DNA from: Altererythrobacter sp. B11
Lineage (GTDB): Bacteria > Pseudomonadota > Alphaproteobacteria > Sphingomonadales > Sphingomonadaceae
Reading direction: 5' to 3'
Assembly (NCBI RefSeq): GCF_003569745.1
Contig: NZ_AP018498.1
Coordinates: 496,001 to 560,000 of the forward strand
Length of the DNA: 64,000 bases
The notes below the pieces were generated by a model. It was not told the origin of the DNA. It did not search any database and was given only the letters and a program-made list of their open reading frames with translations. This document shows positions 36,912 through 46,453 of the stretch, piece after piece (the first letter of the stretch is position 1; every line of letters begins with the position of its first letter). A program made the position numbers and the translations under genes.

Positions 36912-38008
36912 CCGTCATAACGCATGACGCACCCCTTCGCGGCAAGCGCATCTTCATCACCGGCGGCGCCGGCTTCATAGGATCGCGCCTTTGCGTCGCA
37001 CTCGCGGAGCAAGGTGCAACCGTCACCATCTACGATAATTTGCTAAGTCAAGTTCACGGCCCGGCACCCTGCATCGACCTACCGGCACATCTGGTTAAGG
37101 GAGACGTGCGTGACCGCGAGACCATGCGTGGCGCGATTGATTCCAGTGATCCCCAGGTTGTAATCCACCTGGCAGCGGAGACCGGAACTGGGCAATCCGC
37201 AGATGAACCCACCCGATATACAGAGGTAAATGTCGTTGGGACAGCTCAGCTGATCGAGATATGTCGCGATCGCGCCATCCCACCGGAGCGGTTCGTACTC
37301 GCGGGCACCCGCGCGGTTTACGGGGAAGGTGCTTACCGAGACCGCGCTGGCAAGATTGCCGTACCACCGCCGCGCGAGCCGGAAGCCATGAGAGCGGGTC
37401 GTTTCGGGGTATTCGACACGAACGGAGACGAACTCATTCCCGTCCCCACCAGCACCGACGCTGCACCCATGCCAGGTTCCGTCTATGGGTCCAGCAAGCT
37501 AATGCAGGAGTACCTGCTCGCGCAGACACCGGCTCCGTGGCAATCTGTAATTTTGCGTCTTCAAAACGTTTACGGCCCCGGGCAGTCCCTCCACAATCCT
37601 TACACCGGTGTCCTGTCGATCTTTACGAACCAAGCTATGAGAGGACAGCAGATAAACATCTACGAAGACGGCGAGATCTATCGCGACTTTGTCTTCGTTG
37701 ATGACGTGGTCGCTGCCTTCGTGGCCGCATGCCACGAACCGTCGCTCTTAAGCCGCACTTTCAACATCGGCACCGGTGAGCCCACGTCCATCATTGCCGC
37801 CGCACGGCTGATACTGCGCGAACTCGCTCTGGATGGAAACACCGTAAGGGTTAACGGTGCTTTCCGGCCAGGGGATATCCGGTATGCTGTGGCAGACATC
37901 GATCCGATCTTGAAGACGGGTGTGTGGGCCCCAAGAATTGACCCGTCAGAGGGAATTGCAAGGCTGGTGAAGTGGGCGCGTCAAGAGTTCGAAGCGGCGC
38001 TGACCTAA
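36908..38008 (+). CDS. NAD-dependent epimerase, probably dTDP-L-rhamnose 4-epimerase type
   Basis: A 366-residue extended SDR. It has the Rossmann motif [38 protein letters not shown] (the catalytic Ser/Thr position is Thr), YGSSKLMQEY (YxxxK) and NVYGPGQSLHNPYTG. The insert after VYGEG and the NPYTG block resemble dTDP-L-rhamnose 4-epimerases that make dTDP-6-deoxy-L-talose. This is from memory of that subfamily and should be treated as probable. The rfbCBDA operon in the same locus would supply the substrate. The start is TTG behind GGAGAAAG, overlapping the upstream stop. Last gene of the four-gene plus-strand unit. Confidence 0.8.
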   Translation: MTVITHDAPLRGKRIFITGGAGFIGSRLCVALAEQGATVTIYDNLLSQVHGPAPCIDLPAHLVKGDVRDRETMRGAIDSSDPQVVIHLAAETGTGQSADEPTRYTEVNVVGTAQLIEICRDRAIPPERFVLAGTRAVYGEGAYRDRAGKIAVPPPREPEAMRAGRFGVFDTNGDELIPVPTSTDAAPMPGSVYGSSKLMQEYLLAQTPAPWQSVILRLQNVYGPGQSLHNPYTGVLSIFTNQAMRGQQINIYEDGEIYRDFVFVDDVVAAFVAACHEPSLLSRTFNIGTGEPTSIIAAARLILRELALDGNTVRVNGAFRPGDIRYAVADIDPILKTGVWAPRIDPSEGIARLVKWARQEFEAALT

Positions 38009-38191
38009 GGCGACTTTCAACCCGTGGCGCAGCGTGGCTCCCATTTCCGGCAGCTTCGTTACCTGGACTGCAGCAGTTGCGGCGCGTTTGCATTTCTTGG
38101 AAGCCGGCGGTGCTGCTCATCCGGCCGGCGCAGTCGGCGCTTGACTGCCGCCTTCGCCGCCAAGCTGTAGGACAACGAAAGCGCCGGTGGT
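38009..38191. other. Gap between convergent genes; possible gene remnant
   Basis: This 183-bp gap separates the epimerase from kpsT. No intact gene fits. One plus-strand frame from about 38021 encodes HFRQLRYLDCSSCGAFAFL, which resembles the zinc-ribbon start of some SAM-dependent methyltransferases of sugar loci. It soon loses similarity. No terminator hairpin was clear. Confidence 0.3.
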
Positions 38192-38869
38192 TTAGGTAAT
38201 AATAGGCCTGCTCGCGTTCTGAAGGATCTTTTTATATTCATGGTACACTTGTCGAAAGCTGCCATATTCCTCTAGCCTGCCTTCGTGAAGAAGCATAAAG
38301 CGGTTGCACACTTCTTCCAAATACCGACGGCTATGAGAAATGAGAACCATCGCGCGATCGGCTCTTTTTTCAAATAGTTCGACGTTGCATCGATCACGGA
38401 ACCGCTCGTCACCCACTGCTGTCACCTCATCGATCAGATAACAGTCGAAATCGATTACCATTGAGATTGCGAAGGCTAGTCGCGCCCGCATGCCCGAGGA
38501 GTAAGTTCCCGTGGGCTCATTCAGAAACGGGCCGAGTTCAGAGAATTCCTGCACAAATTCCATACGGGGCGCGAAATCGACGCCGTAGACGCGGCAGATG
38601 AAGCGCAAATTGTCGGCACCGCTTAGCCTCGGATGAAAACCGCCATTCAAGGCCAACGGCCAGGACACAGTCATTTCGCGACGCACCCGCCCAGAGGTGG
38701 GCTGTTCAGCACCTGAAATTATTCGCGCCAAGGTTGATTTCCCCGCGCCATTGCGGCCCATAATGCCGATGCGCTCCCCGGGGTTAATTGTCATATTGAC
38801 GTTTTCAAAAACGGTCAGGCGACCAGAACTCGTCTTATACTGCTTTTTGATGTCAATGAGCGTAATCAC
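38192..38869 (-). CDS. kpsT: Capsule ABC exporter ATPase (KpsT-like)
   Basis: ATP-binding subunit of the polysaccharide exporter, 225 residues. Walker A is GRNGAGKST at 38-46. The ABC signature YSSGMRARLAF and Walker B (FDCYLIDEV) follow, with the late histidine in LISHSRRYLEEV. The short length and the absence of a C-terminal substrate-recognition domain fit KpsT/CtrD of group 2/3 capsules rather than Wzt of O-antigen systems. Its ATG overlaps the kpsM stop. Confidence 0.93.
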   Translation of the reverse strand: MITLIDIKKQYKTSSGRLTVFENVNMTINPGERIGIMGRNGAGKSTLARIISGAEQPTSGRVRREMTVSWPLALNGGFHPRLSGADNLRFICRVYGVDFAPRMEFVQEFSELGPFLNEPTGTYSSGMRARLAFAISMVIDFDCYLIDEVTAVGDERFRDRCNVELFEKRADRAMVLISHSRRYLEEVCNRFMLLHEGRLEEYGSFRQVYHEYKKILQNASRPIIT

Positions 38870-39681
38870 AGGAGATGATCACCTGCGGCAATTCGACGAA
38901 CTTGGCTTAGTCCAAATACGGTGAGGGCCACATTCCAGACTACTAAGTAAAACAGGTCGTAGTGTGCAACAATCTTCGTACCGAAGAATCCTTCCCGCAT
39001 GAACTCCAGACCGTGGATCATAGGGAGATAAAGGTTTAGTTCGCGTGCATGGGGCGGCAACGCATCGACCATGTACGCCGCCCCTGAAAAGGGGAATAAA
39101 AGCAGCGCGATGGGCGACCAGATTTTTGCGATAACGTCCCACCGTTCAGCCAAGGCGCCGATCGTCAGGGCAAGTCCAGCACCGAACCACGCCAGAAGCA
39201 ACCATCCCGCCCACACCTCTAGGACATCTTCAGGCGGCATGAGCAGCCCTCCCAGATAGAGCGCAAAACCCAAAACCAAAAAGCTAACCGTCACTGCGCC
39301 CTGCTCCAGCAAGATGCGGGCGATATAGATGTCGAGAACCTTAACGTAGCGATGGTGGAGCAGAGTTCTGTTGTTTTCGGCCGCCCCGATACAGCGGGCC
39401 GGCAGTGTTCGCCACAGCATCATCGAGGAATAGCCAGTTAGCGCAAAGGCAGCGATCGGAATGTCGGAGTTGTGGAAGGAACGCGTCGCAGCCCAGATAC
39501 CGGTGATGGCGCCGATGAAAAGCATCGGTTCCAGAAATAGCCACAGCACACCGATATTGTTGCGACCGTAACGCGTAAGCATTTCCCGGAGGATCAGCGC
39601 CCATACGACGCGCCCTTGGATCGACAAAGCCTCGCGCAACGGTGAGGCTGGCGCGCTGCCGCCGCTAGTTGCCATGTTCAC
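38866..39681 (-). CDS. kpsM: Capsule ABC exporter permease (KpsM-like)
   Basis: Inner-membrane permease of the ABC-2 type, 271 residues with about six transmembrane segments. RYGRNNIGVLWLFLEPML at the N-terminus and NPxxxxGE-like motifs later (MIHGLEFMREGFFGTKI) are typical of KpsM/CtrC. Start is ATG 39681, or a second ATG two codons later. It overlaps kpsE by 17 bp and kpsT by four, so the three are one operon. Confidence 0.93.
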   Translation of the reverse strand: MNMATSGGSAPASPLREALSIQGRVVWALILREMLTRYGRNNIGVLWLFLEPMLFIGAITGIWAATRSFHNSDIPIAAFALTGYSSMMLWRTLPARCIGAAENNRTLLHHRYVKVLDIYIARILLEQGAVTVSFLVLGFALYLGGLLMPPEDVLEVWAGWLLLAWFGAGLALTIGALAERWDVIAKIWSPIALLLFPFSGAAYMVDALPPHARELNLYLPMIHGLEFMREGFFGTKIVAHYDLFYLVVWNVALTVFGLSQVRRIAAGDHLL

Positions 39682-40771
39682 GCACGCCCGCGATCAGCAT
39701 CGCCAGAATGCCCCAGGCCGCAAAGCCGATCGCCAAGGTGGCGAGTATGCCGCGCAACCGCCGCGGCTCGATCGGTTCGTCCGGAAGATTGGGATCTACA
39801 ATGCGCTCGACGTAGACTTGCTGCCGCCGCGCCTCGTTTTTCGCATCAGCGAGCGCGGCTAAAGCGCTGGATAGCTGCTTTTCCGCGAGCTGGTTCTCGA
39901 GCATCCGGCGCTGGAATTCTACGGCCGAACTGGCAAGCGAACTACGTTTGCCCACAAGCAGCCCGGATTGTTCGTTAATCTCACCCTGAATGGCTCTCAC
40001 CCGTTCCTGAAGTGTCGGAATCTGAGGGTTCTCTGGAGTAAAGGCCTTCAGCTGGGCAAGCTGTGTCTTGGATGCGATTAATTCGTCTTGAAGCTTGGAG
40101 ATCATCTGCAGTTGCGCCTCAGCCTGCTTCTCGGGATCAACAATTCCCGAACGGTTGCGCAGCCGGGCCAACGCGAGCGAAGCCTGCTCAGCATCCTTTT
40201 TCGCTGCTTCTACTTCGACGGTGGCATACCGGACCAGGTCTCCTTGACCACGTTCATTGAGGTTGTTCACCGTCGCTTCGCTCATCTGCAGCAACTTACG
40301 GTTTATCCAGTAAGCATCCTGAGCAGAATATGCGCGCACTGTCAGTGTGCTGATTGAGGTGGTAGGATCAGCATTTATTTGTACATGCGACGAGAAATAG
40401 GAAAAGAGGTCTTCGAACGAGCCCCCCCAGCCGAACGGATTGAAGCGATCAAAAATCGAAATCTCGGGCCGAGTGTAGGCTTTGCGGTAAGCGTCGTTCG
40501 TATTTAGCGCGCGTAGCGCATCCCTTGATTCAGCGAACGCCTTCGCCGTGAAAACCTCTTCTCCAGCATTAGCAAACCCGGCGCTCTGCAACAGAATGCC
40601 TAAGCCCGAAGCAGAGGGCTTTTCCGGGCTCCGCACGACGAACTGTGATTCTGAAACGTATACGTCGCTTGCTAAAACCCCGAAATACAATGTCGACAGA
40701 AGGAAGGGAATTATAACAGTGACGGTGAACAACCAGCTTGGCCGGCGCTGAAATCGGTCCATTACGGGCAC
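39665..40771 (-). CDS. kpsE: Capsule export inner-membrane/periplasmic protein (KpsE/CtrB-like)
   Basis: Polysaccharide co-polymerase-type adaptor linking the ABC transporter to the outer-membrane lipoprotein. From GTG 40771 (GAGGA six bases upstream) it has 368 residues; an ATG three codons on is the alternative. It has an N-terminal TM (WLFTVTVIIPFLLSTLYFGVL), a large periplasmic domain with a long coiled coil (about residues 190-330), and a C-terminal TM (LATLAIGFAAWGILAMLIAGV). There is no cytoplasmic kinase domain, as expected of the KpsE group. First gene of the kpsE-kpsM-kpsT operon. Confidence 0.92.
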   Translation of the reverse strand: MPVMDRFQRRPSWLFTVTVIIPFLLSTLYFGVLASDVYVSESQFVVRSPEKPSASGLGILLQSAGFANAGEEVFTAKAFAESRDALRALNTNDAYRKAYTRPEISIFDRFNPFGWGGSFEDLFSYFSSHVQINADPTTSISTLTVRAYSAQDAYWINRKLLQMSEATVNNLNERGQGDLVRYATVEVEAAKKDAEQASLALARLRNRSGIVDPEKQAEAQLQMISKLQDELIASKTQLAQLKAFTPENPQIPTLQERVRAIQGEINEQSGLLVGKRSSLASSAVEFQRRMLENQLAEKQLSSALAALADAKNEARRQQVYVERIVDPNLPDEPIEPRRLRGILATLAIGFAAWGILAMLIAGVREHGN

Positions 40772-40873
40772 ACGTATTCCTCTAGCATGGAGCGTCCAAA
40801 CTAACGGACCACAGTCGCATAGGCGTGTTCGCTCGCATTGCAACTGCCAAGCCACAACCGCTTCGCCTGCTTG

Positions 40874-40893
40874 GTGCTCGAACGCACGAGCAC
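40874..40893. repeat. Inverted repeat upstream of kpsE
   Basis: GTGCTCG-AACGCA-CGAGCAC is a perfect 7-bp inverted repeat about 100 bp upstream of the kpsE start. It could be an operator for the export operon or a terminator-like hairpin for the tRNA, but it lacks a T-run. Confidence 0.35.
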
Positions 40894-40947
40894 GGCCCGC
40901 GTGAGTTTAGGTTGGGGGGATGAGCCTCGTGATCACACTGCGCTGTA

Positions 40948-41021
<74 letters not shown>

Positions 41022-41058
41022 TCGGCCTCGCGCAATTGCCACTTGCGGACGGTAGCCG

Positions 41059-41706
41059 TCAAGCGTCTCCGTCCGCAGGGGGTGCAGCGGCTTCCCCGGC
41101 ATCCTCCTTTGGCTGTTCGCTCTGGCGGCCTGGCGGAGCGATCCAGATTTCCACGCGGCGGTTCTCGGCCCGCCCGGCCTCGTCGGGTGAACCGTCGAGG
41201 TGCGCATTGGGTGCGATCGGGCGCTGTTCGCCGAGGGCGACAATGTGGATCCTCTCATGTGCGATCCCGTGATCCACAAACCAGCCCGCCACAGTTTCGG
41301 CGCGCTTTTCGGACGCGATCAGGTTGCCGCTGTCGGTGCCGACGGAGTCGGTGTGGCCGCGCAGCACGATGGGCCAGCCTTCCCTGAGCGGCTTGGAGGC
41401 GAGCACGTCCTCCAGCAGGCGCGTGGCGCGGTCGTCGAGGTCGTAGCCTCCCTGGGGAAAGGGGATCGTCAAGCCGAGCGGCTCGGGCGGCACGTCCACG
41501 ATCGGCTCCACCGAGACATCGGGCCGGATGATCGATGCTGTGGCTAGCTCCTCCGGCGAGGGGCTCGAAGCGGGGAAGGCTGTTTCGCCGGCCTGCGGCG
41601 TGGGATCGCTGGTGGCAGGTTCGTCCTCCCGCTTGATCTCGCAGCCGGCCAGGGCGAGCAGGGCGGCCGCGGCCAGCAGGCTGGTTTCCGGTTTCAGGCG
41701 TGCCAT
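41059..41706 (-). CDS. OmpA-family lipoprotein
   Basis: A 215-residue outer-membrane lipoprotein. The lipobox LALAGC places the lipidated cysteine at residue 22. A Pro/Glu-rich linker precedes an OmpA C-like peptidoglycan-binding domain, with VLRGHTDSVGTDSGN, SEKRAETVAGWFVDHGI and GEQRPIAPN as the diagnostic segments. The start ATG 41706 follows GGGAGA; the frame continues upstream to 41862 but there it overlaps the antiporter gene. Ten bases separate it from the upstream antiporter gene, so the two may be cotranscribed. Confidence 0.9.
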   Translation of the reverse strand: MARLKPETSLLAAAALLALAGCEIKREDEPATSDPTPQAGETAFPASSPSPEELATASIIRPDVSVEPIVDVPPEPLGLTIPFPQGGYDLDDRATRLLEDVLASKPLREGWPIVLRGHTDSVGTDSGNLIASEKRAETVAGWFVDHGIAHERIHIVALGEQRPIAPNAHLDGSPDEAGRAENRRVEIWIAPPGRQSEQPKEDAGEAAAPPADGDA

Positions 41707-41716
41707 GGTCTCTCCC

Positions 41717-43585
41717 TTATGCGCGAGCCTTCTGTTCACGCTTCCCGCCCCCTGTGGAGCGCGTGGACTTCTTCTCCGCGGCAGGCGCGGGCGCGGCCTG
41801 GTCGCGCGGCGGCGAATAGCTGACGATCGTATCGCCCGGCTGCGGCTCCGGGGCGCTGGCATGGGTGAAGAAGCGCATCTTCCCGTCCGGCTTCAGCAGC
41901 AGCAGCATATTGGCCGCATCCGGCAGCACGTCCTTCGCATCATCTATGTTGAATTGGTCAGACAGTTTTGTGCGGCGGAACACCCAGCCTTCCATCTGGC
42001 GCTGGCGCACATCCGTAATGCCCAGACCAGAGGCGAAAAGGCCGCGGCCCTTGAGCGAAGCGGGCAACTTGCGGTGATCGCTGTCATCCGCTGCTTCGCC
42101 GAGCTGGTAGACGGAGTCCGTGCCGATCTCCGGCGCAAATTCCGAGCAAACCAGTGTATTGTATGCCTCGTTATCCGTCGCGGCCACGAGCACCTGAAAC
42201 GGGCCCATCTCAATGTTGTGCTCGGTCGCTTCGTTGAGGATCTCTCCGTGATAGGTAGGAATGCCGGCCGCCCGGGCGGGTTTGAGGCGACCCCAGGCAG
42301 CATCGACGACGAGAACAGGCGTCTTCAACTCGTGCATCTGCTTGGCCAGAGCGATCGCCCAGGGCGTGGCCCCGACAATCAGCAGCCCCGGCCGGGATTC
42401 GCCCGTGATCTTCAGCAGCCGCGCGACGAGATTGACCGTGAAGCCGTGCGCGACGATCGTCGCCACCACCACGGCAAAACTCAGCCCGATCAAGATAGAC
42501 CCGTCGGCATAGCCGAGTTCCTCGAGCCGGAGCGCAAACAGGCCAGAGATGGCGACGAGCACAATACCGCGCGGCGCGATCCAAGCGAGGAACAGCCGTT
42601 CGTTCCAGGGCACGCGGCTGAACATCAGACTGATGAGGATCGTTGCCGGGCGCACGAGGAACAACAGGGCGAGGAGGAAAGCCCCGAAGCGCCACTCGAA
42701 ACTGCGCAGCTCCTCAAAGTCGAGACTGGCCGAAAGCAGGATGAAAATGCCGGAAACCAGCAGCACCGCGATGTTCTGCTTGAACGGATGGACGCTGCGC
42801 AGGCTGGCCACATTCATGTTCGCCAGCGCGACGCCCATCACCGTTACGGCAACTAGGCCTGCCTCGTGCTCGACCAGATTACACAGGACGAATACGCCGA
42901 CGACAGTGACGAAGAGGACGGGAACCTTGAGGAATTCCGGGACCAAGCCGCGCGGGAACACCCATGCCAAGACCCAGGCCGCCGCATAGCCGATCACGCC
43001 CGAGAAAGCCGCGGCGATCAGCAGCGGCGGTACCACTTCAATGACCGTGGCCCCGTCCGCGGACAGGCGGAAGTACTCATAGGCGATGACGGCGCACAGC
43101 GCTCCCAGCGGATCGTTGACGATGGATTCCCACTTGAGGATGCCGGCCGGCCGCTGCTTGATGTTAGACTGGCGGAGGAGAGGCAACACGACTGTTGGCC
43201 CCGTCACGACGAGGATGCCGGCAAAGAGGATCGCCACTGGCCAGACCAACCCGGCGACGTAATAGGCCGCGAGCGAGCCGAACAACCAACCGAGCGGCAC
43301 ACCGAAGATGACAAGGCGCCAGACCCCATCGCCATATTTGTTCAGTTCGCGGAAATCGAGACTGAGCCCGCCTTCGAACAGGATGAGCGCAACGCCGATC
43401 GAGATCATCGGCTCGAGCATGGGGCCGAAGGCCGTCTCCGGATCGACGATATGGAGCAGCGGGCCCGAAATGAAGCCGGCGGCCAGCATCAGCACGATGG
43501 CGGGCCATCCGGTCCGCCACGCGATCCACTGGGCGCCGATGCCCAGTATGCCCACCAAGGCTATGACGAGTGCCTGTTGTTCCAT
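41717..43585 (-). CDS. Cation:proton antiporter with C-terminal NAD-binding domain
   Basis: A 622-residue membrane protein with about 12 transmembrane segments of the CPA family (MLEPMISIGVALILFEGGLSLD, ILVVTGPTVVLPLLRQ, ESIVNDPLGALCAV). The last signature, with the conserved Asn-Asp pair, is that of NhaP-like exchangers. After about residue 400 a TrkA-N-like Rossmann domain follows (LLIVGATPWAIALAKQM, VLVVDAAWGRLKPARAAG), then a small C-terminal domain. I start it at ATG 43585 (MEQQALVIALVG). The C-terminal tail after residue ~590 is Lys/Arg-rich. Sodium or potassium specificity cannot be told. Confidence 0.88.
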   Translation of the reverse strand: MEQQALVIALVGILGIGAQWIAWRTGWPAIVLMLAAGFISGPLLHIVDPETAFGPMLEPMISIGVALILFEGGLSLDFRELNKYGDGVWRLVIFGVPLGWLFGSLAAYYVAGLVWPVAILFAGILVVTGPTVVLPLLRQSNIKQRPAGILKWESIVNDPLGALCAVIAYEYFRLSADGATVIEVVPPLLIAAAFSGVIGYAAAWVLAWVFPRGLVPEFLKVPVLFVTVVGVFVLCNLVEHEAGLVAVTVMGVALANMNVASLRSVHPFKQNIAVLLVSGIFILLSASLDFEELRSFEWRFGAFLLALLFLVRPATILISLMFSRVPWNERLFLAWIAPRGIVLVAISGLFALRLEELGYADGSILIGLSFAVVVATIVAHGFTVNLVARLLKITGESRPGLLIVGATPWAIALAKQMHELKTPVLVVDAAWGRLKPARAAGIPTYHGEILNEATEHNIEMGPFQVLVAATDNEAYNTLVCSEFAPEIGTDSVYQLGEAADDSDHRKLPASLKGRGLFASGLGITDVRQRQMEGWVFRRTKLSDQFNIDDAKDVLPDAANMLLLLKPDGKMRFFTHASAPEPQPGDTIVSYSPPRDQAAPAPAAEKKSTRSTGGGKREQKARA

Positions 43586-43689
43586 TGCGTGATGTTGAGC
43601 GTCGCACGAAGCGCGCCCGCATTGCAAATGCACGGGGGACAAATTCTATCCGCGAATTGCACGGAATCCGCGACCAGCCCCTGGCAGGA

Positions 43690-44232
43690 TCAGTGGCCGG
43701 CGAACGCCATCAGCGCTTCAGCCGTCACGCCTTGGTCAGCCAGCGCCGCAGCCCCGCCAAGTTCCGGCAGTTCGATGACGAACAGCGCGCAGTCCACGAC
43801 AGCGCCCGCCTGCCGCAGCAACTGCGCGCCGGCGAGCGCTGTGCCGCCGGTGGCGAGCAGGTCGTCCACCAGCAGAATACGTTGACCCGCCTCGATCGCG
43901 GTGGGATCGAGCTCGATACGAGCGCTGCCATATTCCAGATTGTAGTCGATGCCGATCGCCGGCACCGGAAGCTTGCCGGCCTTGCGCAATGGCAGAAAGC
44001 CCACCCCCAGCATGGCCGCGATCGCTGCCCCGAAGATGAAGCCGCGCGCTTCCATCGCGGCAATGGCGGCAGGTCCAGAGTCCCGCGCGCGCGATGCGAG
44101 GTGATCCATCGTCGCCGCGAGACCAGGTCCATGGGCGATCAGCGTAGTGATGTCGCGGAACTGGATTCCCTCAGCAGGGAAGTCCGGAATGGTGCGCACC
44201 AGGGCCTTGAGCTCCTCGGGCGACATGCTCAT
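43690..44232 (-). CDS. apt: Adenine phosphoribosyltransferase
   Basis: Purine salvage: adenine plus PRPP to AMP. The 180 residues have IPDFPAEGIQFRDITT at the N-terminus, EARGFIFGAAIA, and the PRPP loop ILLVDDLLATGGTA. ATG 44232 (MSMSPEELK) is chosen over an upstream TTG; 44226 is also possible. It follows petC by 34 bp on the same strand, so it may be read from the pet operon. Confidence 0.95.
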   Translation of the reverse strand: MSMSPEELKALVRTIPDFPAEGIQFRDITTLIAHGPGLAATMDHLASRARDSGPAAIAAMEARGFIFGAAIAAMLGVGFLPLRKAGKLPVPAIGIDYNLEYGSARIELDPTAIEAGQRILLVDDLLATGGTALAGAQLLRQAGAVVDCALFVIELPELGGAAALADQGVTAEALMAFAGH

Positions 44233-44266
44233 GCGCCCGAGGTTGCCCAAGTGGTCAAGAACCGCC

Positions 44267-45118
44267 TCAGGCGCTCTTCTTCGGCTTCACCGCCGACCAC
44301 ACCTGCTTCTTGGAGAGCCAGGCGAGAATAGTGGCGAAGAGGAGGAAGCCAAGCACGGCCCAGCCTGTCTGATGACGCTTCTCGAGCGTGGGCTCTGCCG
44401 TCCACACGAGGAAGGCCGACACGTCCGTGGACATCTGGTCGATCGTGGCCGTCGTGCCGTCGGCGAAGCTCACCTGCCCTTCGCTGGTAAGGGGCGGCGG
44501 CATGCCGATGTTGAGAGCGGCGAAATACGGGTTGTAGTAGGCGCCAGTGGGCGTCTTCGCATCCGGGAAGCGCTGCAGCAGTTCCGCCGGCTGTTCGGTG
44601 TAGCCGACCAGCAGAGAATGGACATACGAAGCTCCGCCATGCCGCGACTTCGTGATCAGCGAAAGATCGGGCGGGACCTTGCCACCATTGGCCGCCGCCG
44701 CCGCAACGTCATTCGGATAGGGCGAGGGGAAATAATCGGTCGGCGTGCCGGGCCGGGTGCTGGCTTCACCCGTGTTAGGGTCAACGCCAGGCACCGTCCA
44801 GGTCGCGGCCTCTGCCTTCACCTGCGCCTCGGTGTAGCCGAGCTCGGCAAGGTCGCGGAGCGCAACCTGCTTCAGCGAGTGGCAAGCGGAGCAGACTTCC
44901 TTGTACACCTGATAGCCGCGCTGGAGCTGCTGGCGATCGAAATGGCCAAAGGGGCCGTCGCTCGCCAGGTGCAGATCCATCGGGTGCTTGTGGAACACAG
45001 TCTCGGCGGTTTCTTCGCCCAGCCCCTCGGTCGCGGCGGTGTAGGCGCCGATCACGAAGGCCAGCAACACCACGAAGCTGAAGCCCAGCCCAACAACGAT
45101 ACCAATCAGACGGGTCAT
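44267..45118 (-). CDS. petC: Cytochrome c1 of the bc1 complex
   Basis: Haem-bearing subunit, 283 residues. The haem c site CSACH is at 76-80; the axial methionine is probably in ALNIGMPPPL. A C-terminal transmembrane anchor (GWAVLGFLLFATILAWLSKK) holds it in the inner membrane. There is an N-terminal hydrophobic segment. Third gene of petABC. Confidence 0.96.
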   Translation of the reverse strand: MTRLIGIVVGLGFSFVVLLAFVIGAYTAATEGLGEETAETVFHKHPMDLHLASDGPFGHFDRQQLQRGYQVYKEVCSACHSLKQVALRDLAELGYTEAQVKAEAATWTVPGVDPNTGEASTRPGTPTDYFPSPYPNDVAAAAANGGKVPPDLSLITKSRHGGASYVHSLLVGYTEQPAELLQRFPDAKTPTGAYYNPYFAALNIGMPPPLTSEGQVSFADGTTATIDQMSTDVSAFLVWTAEPTLEKRHQTGWAVLGFLLFATILAWLSKKQVWSAVKPKKSA

Positions 45119-45147
45119 TGCGTCGTCTTTCCCTTAATCCCGCGCGC

Positions 45148-46437
45148 TCAGGTGGCCGGTGTCGTGTTTTCGCCAAGCACGGCCTTGTTGTCCGAACCCA
45201 GCACCGCCTCGGTAATCGAGAAAGGCAGCGGCTTCGGCTTTTCGATCATCGAGACCAGCGGCAGGATGACCAGGAAGTGCAGGAAGTAATAGGCGGTGGC
45301 GATCTGGCTGAACATCACATAGGGCTCTTCCGCCGGCGCACCGCCGAGATAGAACAGCACCAGCATGTCCGCGATCAGGACGCCAAAGAACACCTTGAAC
45401 AGCGGGCGATAATGGCCTGACCGCACCGGTGATTTGTCCAGCCAGGGCAGGACGAACCAGCACAGGATCGCCGAGAACATCGCGAGGACGCCCCACAGCT
45501 TCGCCGGCAGGATGAAATCCGCGGTGAAGGCGCGCAGGATCGCGTAAAACGGCCAGAAGTACCATTCGGGCACGATATGCGCCGGGGTGGATAGCGGGTT
45601 CGCCGGAATATAGTTGTCCGGGTGGCCCAGATAGTTCGGCGCGAAGAACACGAACAGGCAGTAGATGATCAGGAACACGCCGAGTCCGAAGCCATCCTTC
45701 GCCGTGTAATACGGGTGGAAGGGCACGGTGTCGCTCTCGCTCTTCACTTCAACACCCGTCGGGTTCGACGAACCCGGGATATGCAGTGCCCAGATGTGCA
45801 GGATCACGACGCCCGCAATCACGAAGGGCAGCAGGAAGTGCAGCGAGAAGAAGCGGTTCAGCGCCGCGTTGTCCGGAGCGAAGCCGCCGAGCAGCCAGAT
45901 CTGGAGCGGTTCACCGACGCCGGGGATCGCGCCGAAGAGGCCGGTGATCACCTTGGCGCCCCAGAAGCTCATCTGACCCCAGGGAAGCACATAGCCCATG
46001 AAGGCGGTGGCCATCATCAGCAGGAAGATCACCACACCCAGCAACCAGATCATTTCGCGCGGTGCCTTGTAGGAACCGTAGAACAGGCCGCGGAAGATGT
46101 GGATGTAGACGACGACAAAGAATGCGCTGGCGCCGTTCGCATGCGCGTAGCGCATGAGCCAGCCCCAGTTCACGTCGCGCATCGTATGTTCGATGGAATC
46201 GAAGGCGATGTTGGCGTTGGGCGCATAGTGCATCGCCATGATCACGCCGGTCACGATCTGCAGCACGAGGCAGAAGCCCGCGAGTACGCCGAAGTTCCAG
46301 AAATAGGAAAGGTTGCGCGGCACGGGATAGCCGGCGCCGATCGCGTTGTAGACCAGACGCGGAAGCGGCAGCTTCTCGTCGATCCAGCGCATCACGGGCG
46401 CCTTGGGTTCGTAGTGCTTGGCCCAGGGGAAGCTCAT
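45148..46437 (-). CDS. petB: Cytochrome b of the bc1 complex
   Basis: Integral membrane subunit carrying both b haems, 429 residues with about eight helices. Haem-ligand histidines lie in [10 protein letters not shown] and [14 protein letters not shown] on the first pair of helices and in the later [20 protein letters not shown]. The quinol-oxidation PEWY motif is in [10 protein letters not shown]. It sits between the Rieske and c1 genes with short gaps. Confidence 0.97.
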   Translation of the reverse strand: MSFPWAKHYEPKAPVMRWIDEKLPLPRLVYNAIGAGYPVPRNLSYFWNFGVLAGFCLVLQIVTGVIMAMHYAPNANIAFDSIEHTMRDVNWGWLMRYAHANGASAFFVVVYIHIFRGLFYGSYKAPREMIWLLGVVIFLLMMATAFMGYVLPWGQMSFWGAKVITGLFGAIPGVGEPLQIWLLGGFAPDNAALNRFFSLHFLLPFVIAGVVILHIWALHIPGSSNPTGVEVKSESDTVPFHPYYTAKDGFGLGVFLIIYCLFVFFAPNYLGHPDNYIPANPLSTPAHIVPEWYFWPFYAILRAFTADFILPAKLWGVLAMFSAILCWFVLPWLDKSPVRSGHYRPLFKVFFGVLIADMLVLFYLGGAPAEEPYVMFSQIATAYYFLHFLVILPLVSMIEKPKPLPFSITEAVLGSDNKAVLGENTTPAT

Positions 46438-46453
46438 CGTCGGTTCTCTCGCC

